A stretch of 64,000 nt of DNA, taken from NCBI GenBank assembly GCA_963772675.1, contig CAVYYF010000004.1:124001-188000 (forward strand), written 5' to 3'. This DNA is from JAKAGZ01 sp963772675. GTDB taxonomy: Bacteria > Bacteroidota > Ignavibacteria > Ignavibacteriales > Ignavibacteriaceae. A program made the translations under genes and the position numbers. Numbering within the stretch: the first letter of the stretch is position 1; each line of letters begins with the position of its first letter. Below, piece after piece: positions 8,618 to 19,814 of this stretch. Under the pieces are notes generated by a model. That model was not told where the DNA came from. It did not search any database and saw only the letters and a program-made list of their open reading frames with translations.

Positions 8618-10555
8618 ATGAATTCAAAACAGCAAAACACGAAAACCAAAAGTAAAAATCCTGAACTAAAAAAAGAAATGAAAAGGCCCCCGAAGTGGTT
8701 TTATCTTATACTTGTATTACTCCCGATTTTATTTATTCTTTTATTAGAAGCATTTTTAAGAATAATAAATTACGGAGATAGCTATAAAGAATTTGTAACG
8801 CTTACTAAAGATTTCCCTAACGAGTTAATTTTAAATCCGGATATAACAACAAAGTATTTTAATAATCTTAATAATTTCCCTGTACCAACCCCTGATGCCT
8901 TTACCAGAATAAAAGAAAAAAATACATACAGAATATTCATACTTGGTGGCAGCAGCGCACAAGGCTGGCCATATGAATCTGCTGCTTCTTTTTCAAGTAA
9001 TCTTAAACGACGGTTAGAGCTCATTTATCCTGAAAAACATATTGAGGTTATCAATTGCGGTATCTCTGCTATCAACACTTATTCAATCAGAGATTTTTTA
9101 CCTGGAATATTAGAACAAAAACCAGATCTGATTTTAATTTATGCCGGCCACAATGAATATTATGGTGCTCTTGGACCAGGGTCCTCTGTATCAATGGGTA
9201 AATCACGATTTCTAATCAATACTTATATAGCCCTCGAAGATTTCAGAACAACACAGTTATTAAGAAACATAATACAAAAAATCTGGTCGCTTTTTAGTAC
9301 AGAAGATAAATCAGGTAAAGACAACAATGAAACACTAATGGGCAGAGTAATTGGTGAATCTGCCATACCGCTAAATTCAGAATCTTACTATCTTGGTATT
9401 TCTCAATTTAAAGGAAATATGGATGATATTTTAAAGCTGTGCCGTAAAAAAAATGTACCTGTTATTATTGGTAATCTTACGTGCAATTTAAAAGATTTAG
9501 AACCATTCGTATCTGTTAAAACGGAGAATCTACCGACGGCGGATTCAATTTACGACAACGCTAAAGTAGAATTGAGAAATAGCAATATTAATAAGGCCAG
9601 AAAGTTATTTTCATATGCCAGAGATCTTGATGCTCTAAGATTCAGAGCACCCAGCGAAATAAATAAAATTATTATGGAACTGGCTAAAAAATATAATTAC
9701 CCTTTACTTAACATTGACTCTGTTTTTGAGTCATACAGTCCGGATAGAATTGTAGGATATAATCTTACGGTAGACCATCTTCACCCTAACATTGAAGGTT
9801 ACAAATTAATGGGTAAAGCATATTTCCAGGAAATGGAAAAATTAAATTTACTTCCTGAAGGAAAAAGGATTAATATTCCAACAACAAAACAGGATAGTAT
9901 ACTTAATGCTCAATTTCCTTTCACAAGATTGGATTCTACAGTTTCCAGAATCAAAATTGCCACGCTTACGGGTGCTTACCCATTTAAACCAAAAGACACT
10001 CCCAATTATAAACTTGATACACTAAAGTTTGATAATTATATAGACAGTCTTGCGGTAAAGTATGTTCACAGGCAGATTGGCTGGCAAAATGTACATGTTG
10101 AAGCCTCAGACTGGTATTATAATAAAAAGGATTATTCATCTTTTATAAAAGAACTAGAGCCATTGATAGACCTCTTTCCTTTTGATACTGCTCCTTATGA
10201 ATATATTACAAGAAAATTGCTTGATGCAAAAAAGTTTGATTTAGTTTTACCATTTCTCTATAAATATTATGAAATGAAACCAAACTTTATTGCAGCACGG
10301 TGGATAGGCACAATAAATTTGAATATACAAAACTTAAAAGAAGCACTGAAATATTTAAGAATAGCCAGTGAATATAAAGAAGCTGGTCCGGTATTGTTTT
10401 ATAACCTTGCCGGTGCTTATTATTATAACAAAGAATACAAAAATGCGTTAACATCTGTTGATAAATCAATTCAATTATCACCCAGCTACAGTGCGGCAAA
10501 GGAGTTTAAGACTCAGTTACTTAACTTCTTAAAGAGTAATGGTATAAAATATTAA
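8618..10555 (+). CDS. Membrane-anchored SGNH/GDSL hydrolase with C-terminal TPR repeats
   Basis: A 645-residue protein. A basic cytoplasmic N-terminus is followed by one transmembrane helix (about 26-47, FYLILVLLPILFILLL), then an extracytoplasmic SGNH hydrolase. The block I serine is in GGSSAQGWP (about 108), the block III motif is GHNEYYG (about 176) and the catalytic Asp/His pair is in DHLHPN (about 386). The C-terminal 140 residues form TPR-like repeats (YKNALTSVDKSIQLSPSY). Such enzymes act as esterases or acetyltransferase-linked hydrolases on glycans or lipids. Its position next to a carbamoyltransferase/SxtJ/DUF5989 set recurs elsewhere, so joint modification of a surface glycoconjugate is a fair inference. 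Confidence 0.88.
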   Translation: MNSKQQNTKTKSKNPELKKEMKRPPKWFYLILVLLPILFILLLEAFLRIINYGDSYKEFVTLTKDFPNELILNPDITTKYFNNLNNFPVPTPDAFTRIKEKNTYRIFILGGSSAQGWPYESAASFSSNLKRRLELIYPEKHIEVINCGISAINTYSIRDFLPGILEQKPDLILIYAGHNEYYGALGPGSSVSMGKSRFLINTYIALEDFRTTQLLRNIIQKIWSLFSTEDKSGKDNNETLMGRVIGESAIPLNSESYYLGISQFKGNMDDILKLCRKKNVPVIIGNLTCNLKDLEPFVSVKTENLPTADSIYDNAKVELRNSNINKARKLFSYARDLDALRFRAPSEINKIIMELAKKYNYPLLNIDSVFESYSPDRIVGYNLTVDHLHPNIEGYKLMGKAYFQEMEKLNLLPEGKRINIPTTKQDSILNAQFPFTRLDSTVSRIKIATLTGAYPFKPKDTPNYKLDTLKFDNYIDSLAVKYVHRQIGWQNVHVEASDWYYNKKDYSSFIKELEPLIDLFPFDTAPYEYITRKLLDAKKFDLVLPFLYKYYEMKPNFIAARWIGTINLNIQNLKEALKYLRIASEYKEAGPVLFYNLAGAYYYNKEYKNALTSVDKSIQLSPSYSAAKEFKTQLLNFLKSNGIKY

Positions 10556-10710
10556 ATAATTAAAATTGAGCCAACAATAAAAAAGTTTTTAGTCAAAGTT
10601 TACGTAGCTAAACAATTTTCTGAACTTCGCTAATTGATAAGATCTCTTTGTTAATTTGTTCCTCACAATGGCACAACACTGTACAAAATAGTGATCCATA
10701 ATAAGCAATA

Positions 10711-10744
10711 AAAAAAGCTGCCCGTTATTCACGGACAGCTTTTT
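10711..10744 (-). terminator. Intrinsic terminator, possibly bidirectional
   Basis: AAAAAGCTG and CAGCTTTTT flank an inner CCG/CGG pair with one C-A mismatch and a 7-nt loop. A-tract and T-tract on the two sides allow termination in both directions. It lies between convergent genes, 23 bp past the stop of the starch-binding protein gene and about 155 bp past the SGNH hydrolase gene. Confidence 0.75.
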
Positions 10745-10766
10745 AATCTAACAACAACAAATAAAA

Positions 10767-12335
10767 CTACTTAAGCAGCATCATCTTCTTTGTTGAAATA
10801 AAGTTTCCGCTGATTATTCTGTAGATATATACACCGCTAGCCAATTTTGAAGCATCAAAGGTTACTTTATATGCTCCAGCTACCTGCTGGTCATTTACCA
10901 GAGTTGCTACCTCGCGTCCTAATATATCATATATCTTTAAGGAAACCAGGCCTGACTTAGGCAGATTATATTGAATAATTGTCGAAGGGTTAAAAGGATT
11001 TGGATAATTCTGACTTAATTTAAATGTAACAGGAGTAGCAGCACCATTATCTTTCTCAACTGCTGTGATAATACCCCAGCTATTAGTAATTATCATATCA
11101 TTGTTTGTCAAAGTAAAATTATTATTTACACCAAATGCCGCTTCATTATCCATTATACTGGATCCACCATTAGCCGTATCGCATGCAGTTCCATAGTAGA
11201 CACCATATTTGTAATCTATGTGACCGCCATTTGTACCGGATGGTATTACAACAGTTGTAGACCAGATTTTATCGCCAGCAGTAACATCTCCGTTTTGACC
11301 ATTATCAAGAAGTACTCTCATATGCAGCTGGTTACTTGCAGTATCAGAAGGATTCCAGTTTCCAGATGTCCAGTCACCAAGCCCTACAAGTCCGCTTCTC
11401 AATCCAACAAATTGAATACTGTCGTAAGGTATTGTATAGTTATTATGAGCATCCGTAATAGTTCCACTCATATCCATACGGAATATCAAAGTTACGTCCC
11501 TGGTAATCGGTGGTTGTGCTGGAGTAATTGCCGGCACAATTGTTGGCAACGTAATCAAATTGGTGCTGTCAGAGACAAAATGGTACCAGCGATTTGTTTG
11601 TGCAAAAGGAGGGTCTGATAGGTTATCCCAACCACTGTTAACAAAATTTGCAAATGGGCTGGCTCTGAATTTCCAGGAAGCTGAATCGCCCACTTGTCCA
11701 GAAACTACTATCGTATCGGTTTCATATTGAGTCGGGGTAAACGCATCCTGGTGTAAGACTTTATTACCACTTACATAATTTGAAGTTGTGCCCCAATCAA
11801 GCCCGTATATTGTTATAGAATCAGTAGCCGCATCAAAGTAGCCCTGACCTGTTCCAAATATACCAGATAGATCGGCAACAAATTTTACATAATTTTTCAC
11901 TGGTGGTGTAGTCGGAGGTGCTACCCGTGTTGTATCGTCGTTATAATAAACGGCAGGAATATCAAGATTACCGCTTGTAGTTGCTGGAGCTGTAAATGTT
12001 CTATTATTAACACTCTCCCAGCCACTATTATTCAATACAAATTTATACTCAAAGTCATGACCTTTCACTGAGTCATCCAGGGTAACTGTCAAAACATACA
12101 TTGAATCTCCTGCTGATGCAGGCGCCATTTTTAATCCGGTCCAGTCACTAGAGTTCTGAGCTCCGGAAGCTGCATGTTGAAAACTACCACTAACAAATAT
12201 TGAATCACTTCCGGGTGTAAATACTCCATTATAAGTTTGAACACCCATGTTTACCTGGAACTTTACAGTTACCTGAGCGTTTGTAACTGTAACACCAAGC
12301 AAAAGAAGAATAACAGTAAGGATTACTTTTTTCAT
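10767..12335 (-). CDS. Secreted three-module starch-binding protein with T9SS type A sorting domain
   Basis: A 522-residue exported protein with a signal peptide (cleavage near TNAQ). Three beta-sandwich modules resemble CBM20/CBM48-type carbohydrate binding: about 20-125 (FQVNMGVQTYNGVF, then FVSGSFQ, YKFVLNN, NNRTF), about 145-270 and about 280-420 (LIFRMDMSGTI, YKYGVYYG). The C-terminal about 80 residues are a T9SS sorting domain (SQNYPNPFNPSTIIQYNLP, then LGREVATLV and TKKMMLLK). It is the last gene of a co-directional set with PorV, a giant secreted protein and a TonB receptor. It may be the counterpart of SusE/SusF, surface proteins with tandem starch-binding domains. No catalytic residues were recognised. 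Confidence 0.85.
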   Translation of the reverse strand: MKKVILTVILLLLGVTVTNAQVTVKFQVNMGVQTYNGVFTPGSDSIFVSGSFQHAASGAQNSSDWTGLKMAPASAGDSMYVLTVTLDDSVKGHDFEYKFVLNNSGWESVNNRTFTAPATTSGNLDIPAVYYNDDTTRVAPPTTPPVKNYVKFVADLSGIFGTGQGYFDAATDSITIYGLDWGTTSNYVSGNKVLHQDAFTPTQYETDTIVVSGQVGDSASWKFRASPFANFVNSGWDNLSDPPFAQTNRWYHFVSDSTNLITLPTIVPAITPAQPPITRDVTLIFRMDMSGTITDAHNNYTIPYDSIQFVGLRSGLVGLGDWTSGNWNPSDTASNQLHMRVLLDNGQNGDVTAGDKIWSTTVVIPSGTNGGHIDYKYGVYYGTACDTANGGSSIMDNEAAFGVNNNFTLTNNDMIITNSWGIITAVEKDNGAATPVTFKLSQNYPNPFNPSTIIQYNLPKSGLVSLKIYDILGREVATLVNDQQVAGAYKVTFDASKLASGVYIYRIISGNFISTKKMMLLK

Positions 12336-12375
12336 CTAACACCTCTTTGATTTGTTTTTACGAACTAGTTAATTA

Positions 12376-13401
12376 TTATATACCTATTGATAATGAAATC
12401 TTTGATACTGAATTAAATATCCCATAATTAGCATATGCATAGTCAATCTTTGCGAAAAAGCCGCCAAAGTCGTGCTGCAATCCAAAACCCGCTGAATAAC
12501 CTCCAAGTAAAGGATCAGACAAGGAATGGGTAGAGCCTTTAAAGAGTGAATTAAATCCCGCTCTAAAGGAAATCAAATTATCCCACGTTAACTCCCCACC
12601 TATATTTAGATAATTACTTTGATTATTAGGAACTACAGCATCCACTGCAGCAGTATATTTTATATCTTCGTTATTAATTATATCATAGGATAAGCCTACA
12701 CTAAAAACCAATGGCAATGGCCAACTATCGGTTGAAAGATTGGATGCAATATTCGCATTGTTTCCCGTATGAGCGGGGTCTATATCTACAGGCTGCAGCA
12801 AATCTTTTCCTGATAGACTCATCTCATTTCCGAAATTTGAAATATTCATTCCGATTCTTAATCCTTCAAGCTGAGTATAGAATAATACTCCGATATCAAG
12901 TGCGTATGCATTTGCAGATTCATTATAAATTTTTTGTGTTATATATTTTACAGTTGCTCCAACCGAAAACCTGTCAGTCAAATTTCTTGCGTATGAAATG
13001 CCAATCGCTAAGTCCTGAGCATTCCAGAATTCTCCGGTGCCATTAGGCTGATCAGAAGTTGTTATTTGTTCCTGTCCATAATCCAGCTGATTAAAGCTTA
13101 ATGCTAATCCATCATCCTCATCTAACTTAATCCCCAGGCTTACCCAATTATGTTTGGTAAATACAAGCCATTCAGAATAAGAAATATTCAATTCATTGTT
13201 AGACATCCTGGTTAAGCCGGCTGGATTCCAGTAAGCAGCTGATGCATCATTTGCTATAGCAGTAAAAGCCCCGCCCATAGCACTCGCTCTGGCACCAACC
13301 GGAATGGTTAAGAAATTTGCAGCAGTGGTACCTACCTTAGTCTGTGCAAAAGCAGAGGAGCAAATCAATATAATTACTAATAACCTTGATACAATTTTCA
13401 T
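12376..13401 (-). CDS. PorV/PorQ family outer-membrane protein
   Basis: A 341-residue FadL-like beta-barrel protein. A signal peptide (ICSSAFAQ) precedes the typical start TTAANFLTIPVGARASAMGGAFTA, then ANDASAAYWNPAGL, the hallmark of the PorV/PorQ family. In T9SS, PorV shuttles cargo with C-terminal sorting domains to the attachment complex at the cell surface. This copy sits between two sorting-domain proteins, 40 bp from one and 31 bp from the other, suggesting a dedicated shuttle for these two cargoes. Confidence 0.9.
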   Translation of the reverse strand: MKIVSRLLVIILICSSAFAQTKVGTTAANFLTIPVGARASAMGGAFTAIANDASAAYWNPAGLTRMSNNELNISYSEWLVFTKHNWVSLGIKLDEDDGLALSFNQLDYGQEQITTSDQPNGTGEFWNAQDLAIGISYARNLTDRFSVGATVKYITQKIYNESANAYALDIGVLFYTQLEGLRIGMNISNFGNEMSLSGKDLLQPVDIDPAHTGNNANIASNLSTDSWPLPLVFSVGLSYDIINNEDIKYTAAVDAVVPNNQSNYLNIGGELTWDNLISFRAGFNSLFKGSTHSLSDPLLGGYSAGFGLQHDFGGFFAKIDYAYANYGIFNSVSKISLSIGI

Positions 13402-13432
13402 AAAATTTCCAAATTCAATAATCCTAATATGA

Positions 13433-16400
13433 TTATTTAATTATTGCTAACTTGCCAAATTTCTTTTCAGAATTACCTTGATCTGTAACTATATAAAAAT
13501 ATACACCATATGAAATATCTAGACCTTCTTCAGTTCTTAAATCCCACTTAACAGATCCATTATTTAAATTGCCATCCTGATGAAGAGTTCTTACTAAATC
13601 ACCACTTGATGTAAAAATTCTGATAGTTGCTCCGGATGGAACATTAATAAAATCTACTATCCGCTCACCACGTCCTCTAACCTGAGGTGGTAAAGGCTGT
13701 TCAAAAACATTTGTGACTATATATGGATTTGGGACAGCCCTAATTTGATCCATATTATTATTTGCCTTGTTGTTATCCGTCGTAGCTGATGTAGAGCTAA
13801 AAGTAAATTTATCTTTACTAGTAATCGGTTTATTAAAACTAAGATATAAGGTATCTCTTGCAGCAGGAATATTTGAAGTGCTGTCTCCGGTAATAACAAT
13901 TTTCCAGGTCATATATGTTGCTGTTGGGTCAGCCATAGATATTTGGTCAAAGAAAGATAGCGTGTCTCTTCTGAAAGAGCTTGATTCTGTAAATATAAAA
14001 GGAACCCTCTTTACACTATCAGGAATAGTTATATCATAAATCTTAAAATTCAATTTAGTATTTGCAGGAGGAGCATTACCACCAAAAATTCCGGTTAAAT
14101 GGTTTGATGAGTCCTGATATGCATCTGAAAAAACAATCGCATAATCATGAGAGGATCTAACACCATTAATACCAGGATAAGTAAACTGAGAAACTGTAGT
14201 CTTTAAATTTTTAGCTGATGGATGATTCCACCCACTTTTACTTAAATTAATTTTAATGCTATCCAGCCTCTGATACGAAGTATCAATTGACAATTGAACT
14301 CCATTAAAAACGGTACCATTTTTAGGCGACATCTTTTCATTATCCAACACTACCTTGTTTGTATTTGCATCAGTAACTGTATAAGAAAATGCAATCGGTA
14401 CGCCGCCAACAATTGAATCTGAAAATGTTACATTATATGAAGCATCAATTACACGCGTAGGATCCAACGCATCAAAGTATGGTACAACATTAGAATTACC
14501 TTCCAGTCTTGTTAACTGTGAACCGTTAGACGGGGGTACATAACCTAATACAGGCGCATTAGGAACAACTACAGCAGTATTAATGTCTGTAGATATAACT
14601 CCTGCAGCATCTTTTGAAATAAACTTAGTATTTTCAGCGGGAAAAATATCATACGCTGCATTACCCCTGTTATACGCAACAACAGCATAATAATAAGTTC
14701 TTCCATTAGTAACATCATTATCTACATAAGAGTTTTGTATCCCGCTATCATCACCCAGGTAGTACGGTGCTCCATCAGACAATTCAAACAAAAGACTGGA
14801 GGGACTAAAATAACCTGTTATGCCATCCTTTAAATCAAATTGCGCTATTGGTTTATAAAAAACTTTTTGTCCTTGCCCGTTGGTTATTTGTAATGCATCG
14901 GTAAAATCGGGATCCGTTCCCCGATATATTTTATACCCTTCAAAATCTTTTTCTTTGGTAACATTGTTGATCGAGGCTTCGGCTATTCTGTCCCAATATA
15001 ATGTAACCTTCTTATCACCGGCTACTGCAGTCAGAGTCGGTTTTTCCGGCGGCTTAGGAAAGTTATAATTAGCATTATAAATAAGCTGGGCAACTTTTTT
15101 AGTTTTTATAACACCTTTATAATCATCGCCGTACGCCAGAGCCAAAGAAAACCTTTCGGTCTTTCCCGCTAATAGCGGAAAATAGCCTGAGCCATAAATA
15201 AAATCACCGTCCTCACCTTTGGTAGCAACGTTATGCACAATTGAAGATGGCACATCAAAAAATCCCGGGCGCAGCCTGCTCCACATATTCCTCTGATCTG
15301 ACATTTTTATTGAACCTGCAGGCACAAAATATTGAAAGCTTGTTAGACCCAATTGATCAGATTCATCGACATCTGTCTTATCTATGTTCGGTTCACCTGG
15401 TTCTCCGGAATCCACCAGCTTTCCAGTTCCATCTGGCTGATAACCGGATGTTGGGCGTCCATCACCTTCGCCTAAATCGTGTGTGTTTGCTTTACCGTCG
15501 AGACCAACATCATCAAGCAATACATTCCAGTTACTATTATTATCAATCCCATCATCTCTTTTTTCATCTATCATAGGTTGATTAGTATTGTTGCCTAAAT
15601 AATCGAGATGCTGAACAGGATTTAATGTATCGATTAAAACGACCCCCGAAGGTGACTTCTTGAATTGCCTGTAATGCTGTGCATAATTTTCATCTATAAT
15701 TCCATTCAGGTTGTTGTCAATACCATCGTGAGCGTTGGGATTTACATTTCCCAGTGCATCTATATTACCTTCAACGAGTGTAGTGACATTTGGGTTAAGA
15801 AAGAACGGTGTGCCCATAGAATATACAGTTACTGTATCATTCGGCATTGTAAATGATGTTCTTTCATAGGTATTCTTATCTATAAGGATAAGTTTATCAC
15901 CCGGCTTAACTACCTTAGGTTGAAAATCCTGTGTTGTAAAGTATGGTGCTGAACTACTGTATTTAAAGTTATCTCCATCGTTATCTATACCATCAACTGG
16001 GTTACCTGGAGACTCAAGAAATGAATAAGAAATATATCCGACTGCAAACGGATTTGGTTGCCATAGTGGATTTGCAGATGGTCTTATATACCCTCTTCCA
16101 CCCATGCCGGGTTCAATATCGTAGCTATAAGTTATAGATTCACGAACTTCAAAATAAGATGCATCATCATTATATTCATCTCCGGCAGCTCCAACATAAG
16201 TTCCAACTAAAACTCCAAAAGCAGCCTGATCATAATTAGTAGTTCCATCATTTTTAATATTATATAACCAGAAAAGTACATCCTGAGCTAGGAAGTTTGC
16301 CCATTGAAGACCTCTTACAGAAACCTGTAAAGCCTCTCCACGTCTACTTTGGTCATTAGAATCAGGCATAAATCCATAAAGCGAAAACATTGAACCATCT

Positions 16401-17029
16401 GCATTATCATCCATCCAGAAATAACTTTCCTGATCTGCACTAAACTGAGCTCTTCCAAAATATCCGTTCCAGTCAACTTTAGGCGTCACATCTACTCCAT
16501 TGACTACAACCGGAAGTCCGCTATAAGTCCAGTCTGGATGATCCGGCCAACTTAAAGGCCAAGTCTCCGGCAAGTGACTCATTGCCACGCCTTCGCCTAA
16601 TTTGTTAAGAGTAGGATTTGCAAACCCTGGTATCGGTTCAAAACCCCATGCTACTCCACCCGGTCCAAATCTTCCGCCTCCGGGCCTGTCAACCGGAGTG
16701 ATTATCACGTTAACAACTGTGTCTGGTATGCCGTCATTATTATAATCACGAATTGGTAATTTGATACCGACCAAAGGGGAAATATCTCCGACATATCCAT
16801 CCGCATCATATTTCCATGCACCGCGTGGCCCCTGGTCACCCGGTTGAGCAATGACGCCATAGTTTGTAAAAATTGTTCTTACCTGGTTTCCCCTGTGTAT
16901 ACCAACTTTTCTAAAAATACTGGATCCTCTTGCAGTAATTCTTGACTGTGCAAAAGCTTCAATTGAAAAAGCCAGGACAATTACTAAAGCAAAAAGAAAC
17001 TTCAAAAACTTCATATTAACTTTTTCCAT
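13433..17029 (-). CDS. Giant secreted protein with fibronectin-like and FlgD-like C-terminal domains
   Basis: A 1198-residue exported protein with a signal peptide (about 1-27, ending AFAQ). Several Asp/Asn-rich, EF-hand-like loops (for example DGIDNDGDNFKY and DGIDNNLNGIIDENY) suggest calcium binding. A fibronectin type III region follows (PPEKPTLTAVAGDKKVTLYWD, then FEGYKIYRGTDPDF). The C-terminus is a FlgD-Ig/T9SS-like sorting module (NPYIV, then GATIRIFTSSGDLVRTL, WDLRTEEGLDISYGVYFYIV, KFGKLAIIK). It lies downstream of a TonB receptor and upstream of PorV. No SusD is present, so this could be the surface partner of the receptor; that is inference. Confidence 0.85.
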   Translation of the reverse strand: MEKVNMKFLKFLFALVIVLAFSIEAFAQSRITARGSSIFRKVGIHRGNQVRTIFTNYGVIAQPGDQGPRGAWKYDADGYVGDISPLVGIKLPIRDYNNDGIPDTVVNVIITPVDRPGGGRFGPGGVAWGFEPIPGFANPTLNKLGEGVAMSHLPETWPLSWPDHPDWTYSGLPVVVNGVDVTPKVDWNGYFGRAQFSADQESYFWMDDNADGSMFSLYGFMPDSNDQSRRGEALQVSVRGLQWANFLAQDVLFWLYNIKNDGTTNYDQAAFGVLVGTYVGAAGDEYNDDASYFEVRESITYSYDIEPGMGGRGYIRPSANPLWQPNPFAVGYISYSFLESPGNPVDGIDNDGDNFKYSSSAPYFTTQDFQPKVVKPGDKLILIDKNTYERTSFTMPNDTVTVYSMGTPFFLNPNVTTLVEGNIDALGNVNPNAHDGIDNNLNGIIDENYAQHYRQFKKSPSGVVLIDTLNPVQHLDYLGNNTNQPMIDEKRDDGIDNNSNWNVLLDDVGLDGKANTHDLGEGDGRPTSGYQPDGTGKLVDSGEPGEPNIDKTDVDESDQLGLTSFQYFVPAGSIKMSDQRNMWSRLRPGFFDVPSSIVHNVATKGEDGDFIYGSGYFPLLAGKTERFSLALAYGDDYKGVIKTKKVAQLIYNANYNFPKPPEKPTLTAVAGDKKVTLYWDRIAEASINNVTKEKDFEGYKIYRGTDPDFTDALQITNGQGQKVFYKPIAQFDLKDGITGYFSPSSLLFELSDGAPYYLGDDSGIQNSYVDNDVTNGRTYYYAVVAYNRGNAAYDIFPAENTKFISKDAAGVISTDINTAVVVPNAPVLGYVPPSNGSQLTRLEGNSNVVPYFDALDPTRVIDASYNVTFSDSIVGGVPIAFSYTVTDANTNKVVLDNEKMSPKNGTVFNGVQLSIDTSYQRLDSIKINLSKSGWNHPSAKNLKTTVSQFTYPGINGVRSSHDYAIVFSDAYQDSSNHLTGIFGGNAPPANTKLNFKIYDITIPDSVKRVPFIFTESSSFRRDTLSFFDQISMADPTATYMTWKIVITGDSTSNIPAARDTLYLSFNKPITSKDKFTFSSTSATTDNNKANNNMDQIRAVPNPYIVTNVFEQPLPPQVRGRGERIVDFINVPSGATIRIFTSSGDLVRTLHQDGNLNNGSVKWDLRTEEGLDISYGVYFYIVTDQGNSEKKFGKLAIIK

Positions 17030-17043
17030 AAGTTTTATTTAAC

Positions 17044-19814
17044 CTAAAAGTATATTGTAGAACCAATCTCTATTCTTCTGGGCTCAGAATAGTAACTTGG
17101 ATTTCTATAATATTGTGTCAAAGTATTTACCAGGTCGTATTGATTACCGCTATTTCTTTGCAGGAACTCGGCAATTGTAAAATCAGCAGTGCCACTATCA
17201 TTATATACATTATTCTTGATTTCTTATATCAAACAAATTATAAACCCTGCCAAACAGACTTAATCTTAATTCCGCCAATTGAAAATTCTTTATATGCTTT
17301 TAAATCTACATTGAATGTGCTCGGTTTTAATTCACTATTTGTAAGAAGAGTGGAGACATCCAGTGATTGGTTTGGTGTATACGGAAAACCGCTTCCGTAT
17401 TGAGCTATTAAACTAAATCCCCAACCTGCATCTGCAGCATAGTTAAATGTTGCATTTACGGTATGAGTCTGGTCAAAGTTCAATCTAACTAATTGCAATT
17501 CAGGCCGCTCTCCACTAATAATTTGGTTCCTGATTGCGTTTGGATCGGAAGCATCGCCTTTAGCTAGCTGCAATGTGTAATCTAAAGTAGCCGACCAATT
17601 ATCCGACATTCTTTTAGTTAGCGTAACAACAATACCTTTAACAAATCCGAAATCACTATTCTTATACTGACTATAAGATGCAGAGCCACCAAAAATCGGA
17701 ATAGCATCTACACGTGTTCCGACCAGATCCCTGATATCTCTGAAATAACCTGTTACATCGACTGAAAGATTGTCAGTTAGAGCCTGTTGAAATCCAACTT
17801 CACCGCTTATAGTTCTTTCAGGTTTTAATGCAGGATTACCAGCAATACCTATGTTTCCTGTTCCTCCACCGAACTTATATTCCGGATTAGTATATAAATA
17901 TTCAAAATTAGGAATCTGGAAAAAATGACCGTACGAAAAATGAACGACACCTTTATCAGTAAGCGGGAAAGCTACTCCCAACCGGGGGCTATATTGAATA
18001 CTTGAAGGTGCATCACTGTACCAGATTGCTCTTCTTTGAGCCATAGTCATTGCAATATGTTCAGGTTTTACCGGAGAATAAATATCCGGATCACTTGGAT
18101 CATTTAGAGTAAAACCATCAGGTGAGAAATAATCAACTCTAAGGCCTATATTAATTATTAACTCATTCAATTCTATCTTATCCTGTAAATAGCCAGAAAA
18201 TTCTATTGGTTTTCTGTTGTAAATATCTATTTTTAAATTTTTTGTGGGATCGGTAGGATCAGCTATGTAGTAATGTGCATAAGGGTTTCCGGAAACCTCT
18301 GGATTTTGCAGCCCTGACTCCATTATATAATTGATATTCTTGTAATCCAGGATGTGTCTGTTAAATTCTACACCAAATTTTATAAGATTCGCCTTATTAA
18401 ATTGAGTCGTAAAATCAAATTTTACGCCCATTGTGTTTGTACTTCGGGCAAAATAATTCATATCTGCACCGCCCGTCCCGAAACTTGGATTTTCAGATGG
18501 AGTTAATCCACCCAAATCCTGATTAGGATATAATTGATTTGGATTGACCAGATCATAAACATATTGCTTAAAATCCTTCGTAAAATAGATAAGGCTTAAT
18601 TTATAGAAAGTATTTGCGCCTAATGTTTGTGTATAACCGAGAATATTTGTCGTACCTGTTCTGTACTTAGTAGGATTTCCCTGAGGATTATAAGTATAAA
18701 ATTGATTGTAATCCTGATAGTCAACATTATCTATAATGAAATTGTAATCTAACTTAACATCCTGAAAAAGTTTATAAGTTAGTTTTACCTGCCCGTATTT
18801 TTTTTCATTCCAATTCAAAGGAACAATTGAATTATCGCCAGCTCCTGTAGCACTATCCGAAATTATAGTATACCTGTCCTGTAAAGGGACTGAGGATCCG
18901 TGGTTTACGGTAATATTATATGGAGTAAATTTGTTCAGTCCATTTATCCACCCACCAAAGTAAATCCATCGACCTGTCGCATTAAATAGAAGTTTATCTT
19001 TAATTATACTGCCGGAAAGCGATCCTTCAATATTCCTAATGTGCGTGGGCTTTAACGAATTGTCTGATGGGAAAATATCTGAATGATTAGTTAAGTATGA
19101 TCCAAGATAGCCAGTCAAACTTCCGTGAAAATTATTTGTTCCATCTTTTGTCGCAATATTAACATAACCTGAAAGAGCCCTTCCATATTCTGCGTTAAAT
19201 GCACCACTAACAAACTGTAACTCCTGTATTGAATTTGTATTTATATCAACTACAGTTGATCCGTCATACACATCCGTAACAGGTACGCCGTCGATTGCAT
19301 AAACGACCTCACCGCTTCTCCCGCCTCTTACGCTACCGCCAACCATACCCGCTTTCAGGTTTAGTATTTCCTGAAATTCAGTTACCGGCAAAGCTGCTAT
19401 CTCATTTGCATCGACAACAGCAGTAGTAGATGTAAGGTCTTTTGTAACTAAAGGACGTCTTGCTACAATAGTCACAGTGGCCGTTTGAATCGATGTTTCG
19501 CTCAATTCAAAATTTATCTTAGTAGTTAGATCAATTGATACTTTGACATTATCATAGTTAACATTTCCATAACCGATCGCAGAAGCTTTAAGAGTATATG
19601 TACCGGGAGAAATACCAATTATAGAATAGTAACCATCAACATCAGTAGCTGCGCCTAAATTAGTACCTATCACGATCACATTTACAAATGGTAAGGCTTC
19701 TTTAGTTTTTGCGTCTACTATTCTACCCGATATTTTTCCAGTCTGTGCATTAGACATTGAAGATAGCAGCAGTATTCCCAAAAGAATAATTATTTTATTA
19801 AGAACTTTCTTCAT
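17044..19814 (-). pseudogene. TonB-dependent receptor with carboxypeptidase-like N-domain, frameshifted near its C-terminus
   Basis: An outer-membrane active transporter, probably for oligosaccharides. A signal peptide is followed by a CarboxypepD_reg-like domain (about 25-110, GKISGRIVDAKTKEALPFVNV), a plug domain (about 120-220) and a 22-strand-type barrel. The open frame stops at 17238 after KIKSVWQ. Removing one extra G there restores VYNLFDIRN, and removing one base about 35 nt later restores NVYNDSGTADFTIAEFL through RRIEIGSTIYF, a normal barrel ending with a terminal Phe and stop at 17044. Two single-base insertions within about 40 nt therefore explain the apparent truncation. It is the first gene of the secreted starch-binding set, and the two response regulators lie upstream. 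Confidence 0.85.

Noticed and set aside
11220..11618. 132-codon plus-strand ORF inside the starch-binding protein gene
   Set aside because: Antisense to a clear T9SS protein; Cys/Trp-rich composition typical of shadow frames.
17238..19814. TonB receptor as a naturally shortened barrel
   Set aside because: The missing C-terminal strands are encoded immediately downstream in other frames and end in a normal terminal Phe.
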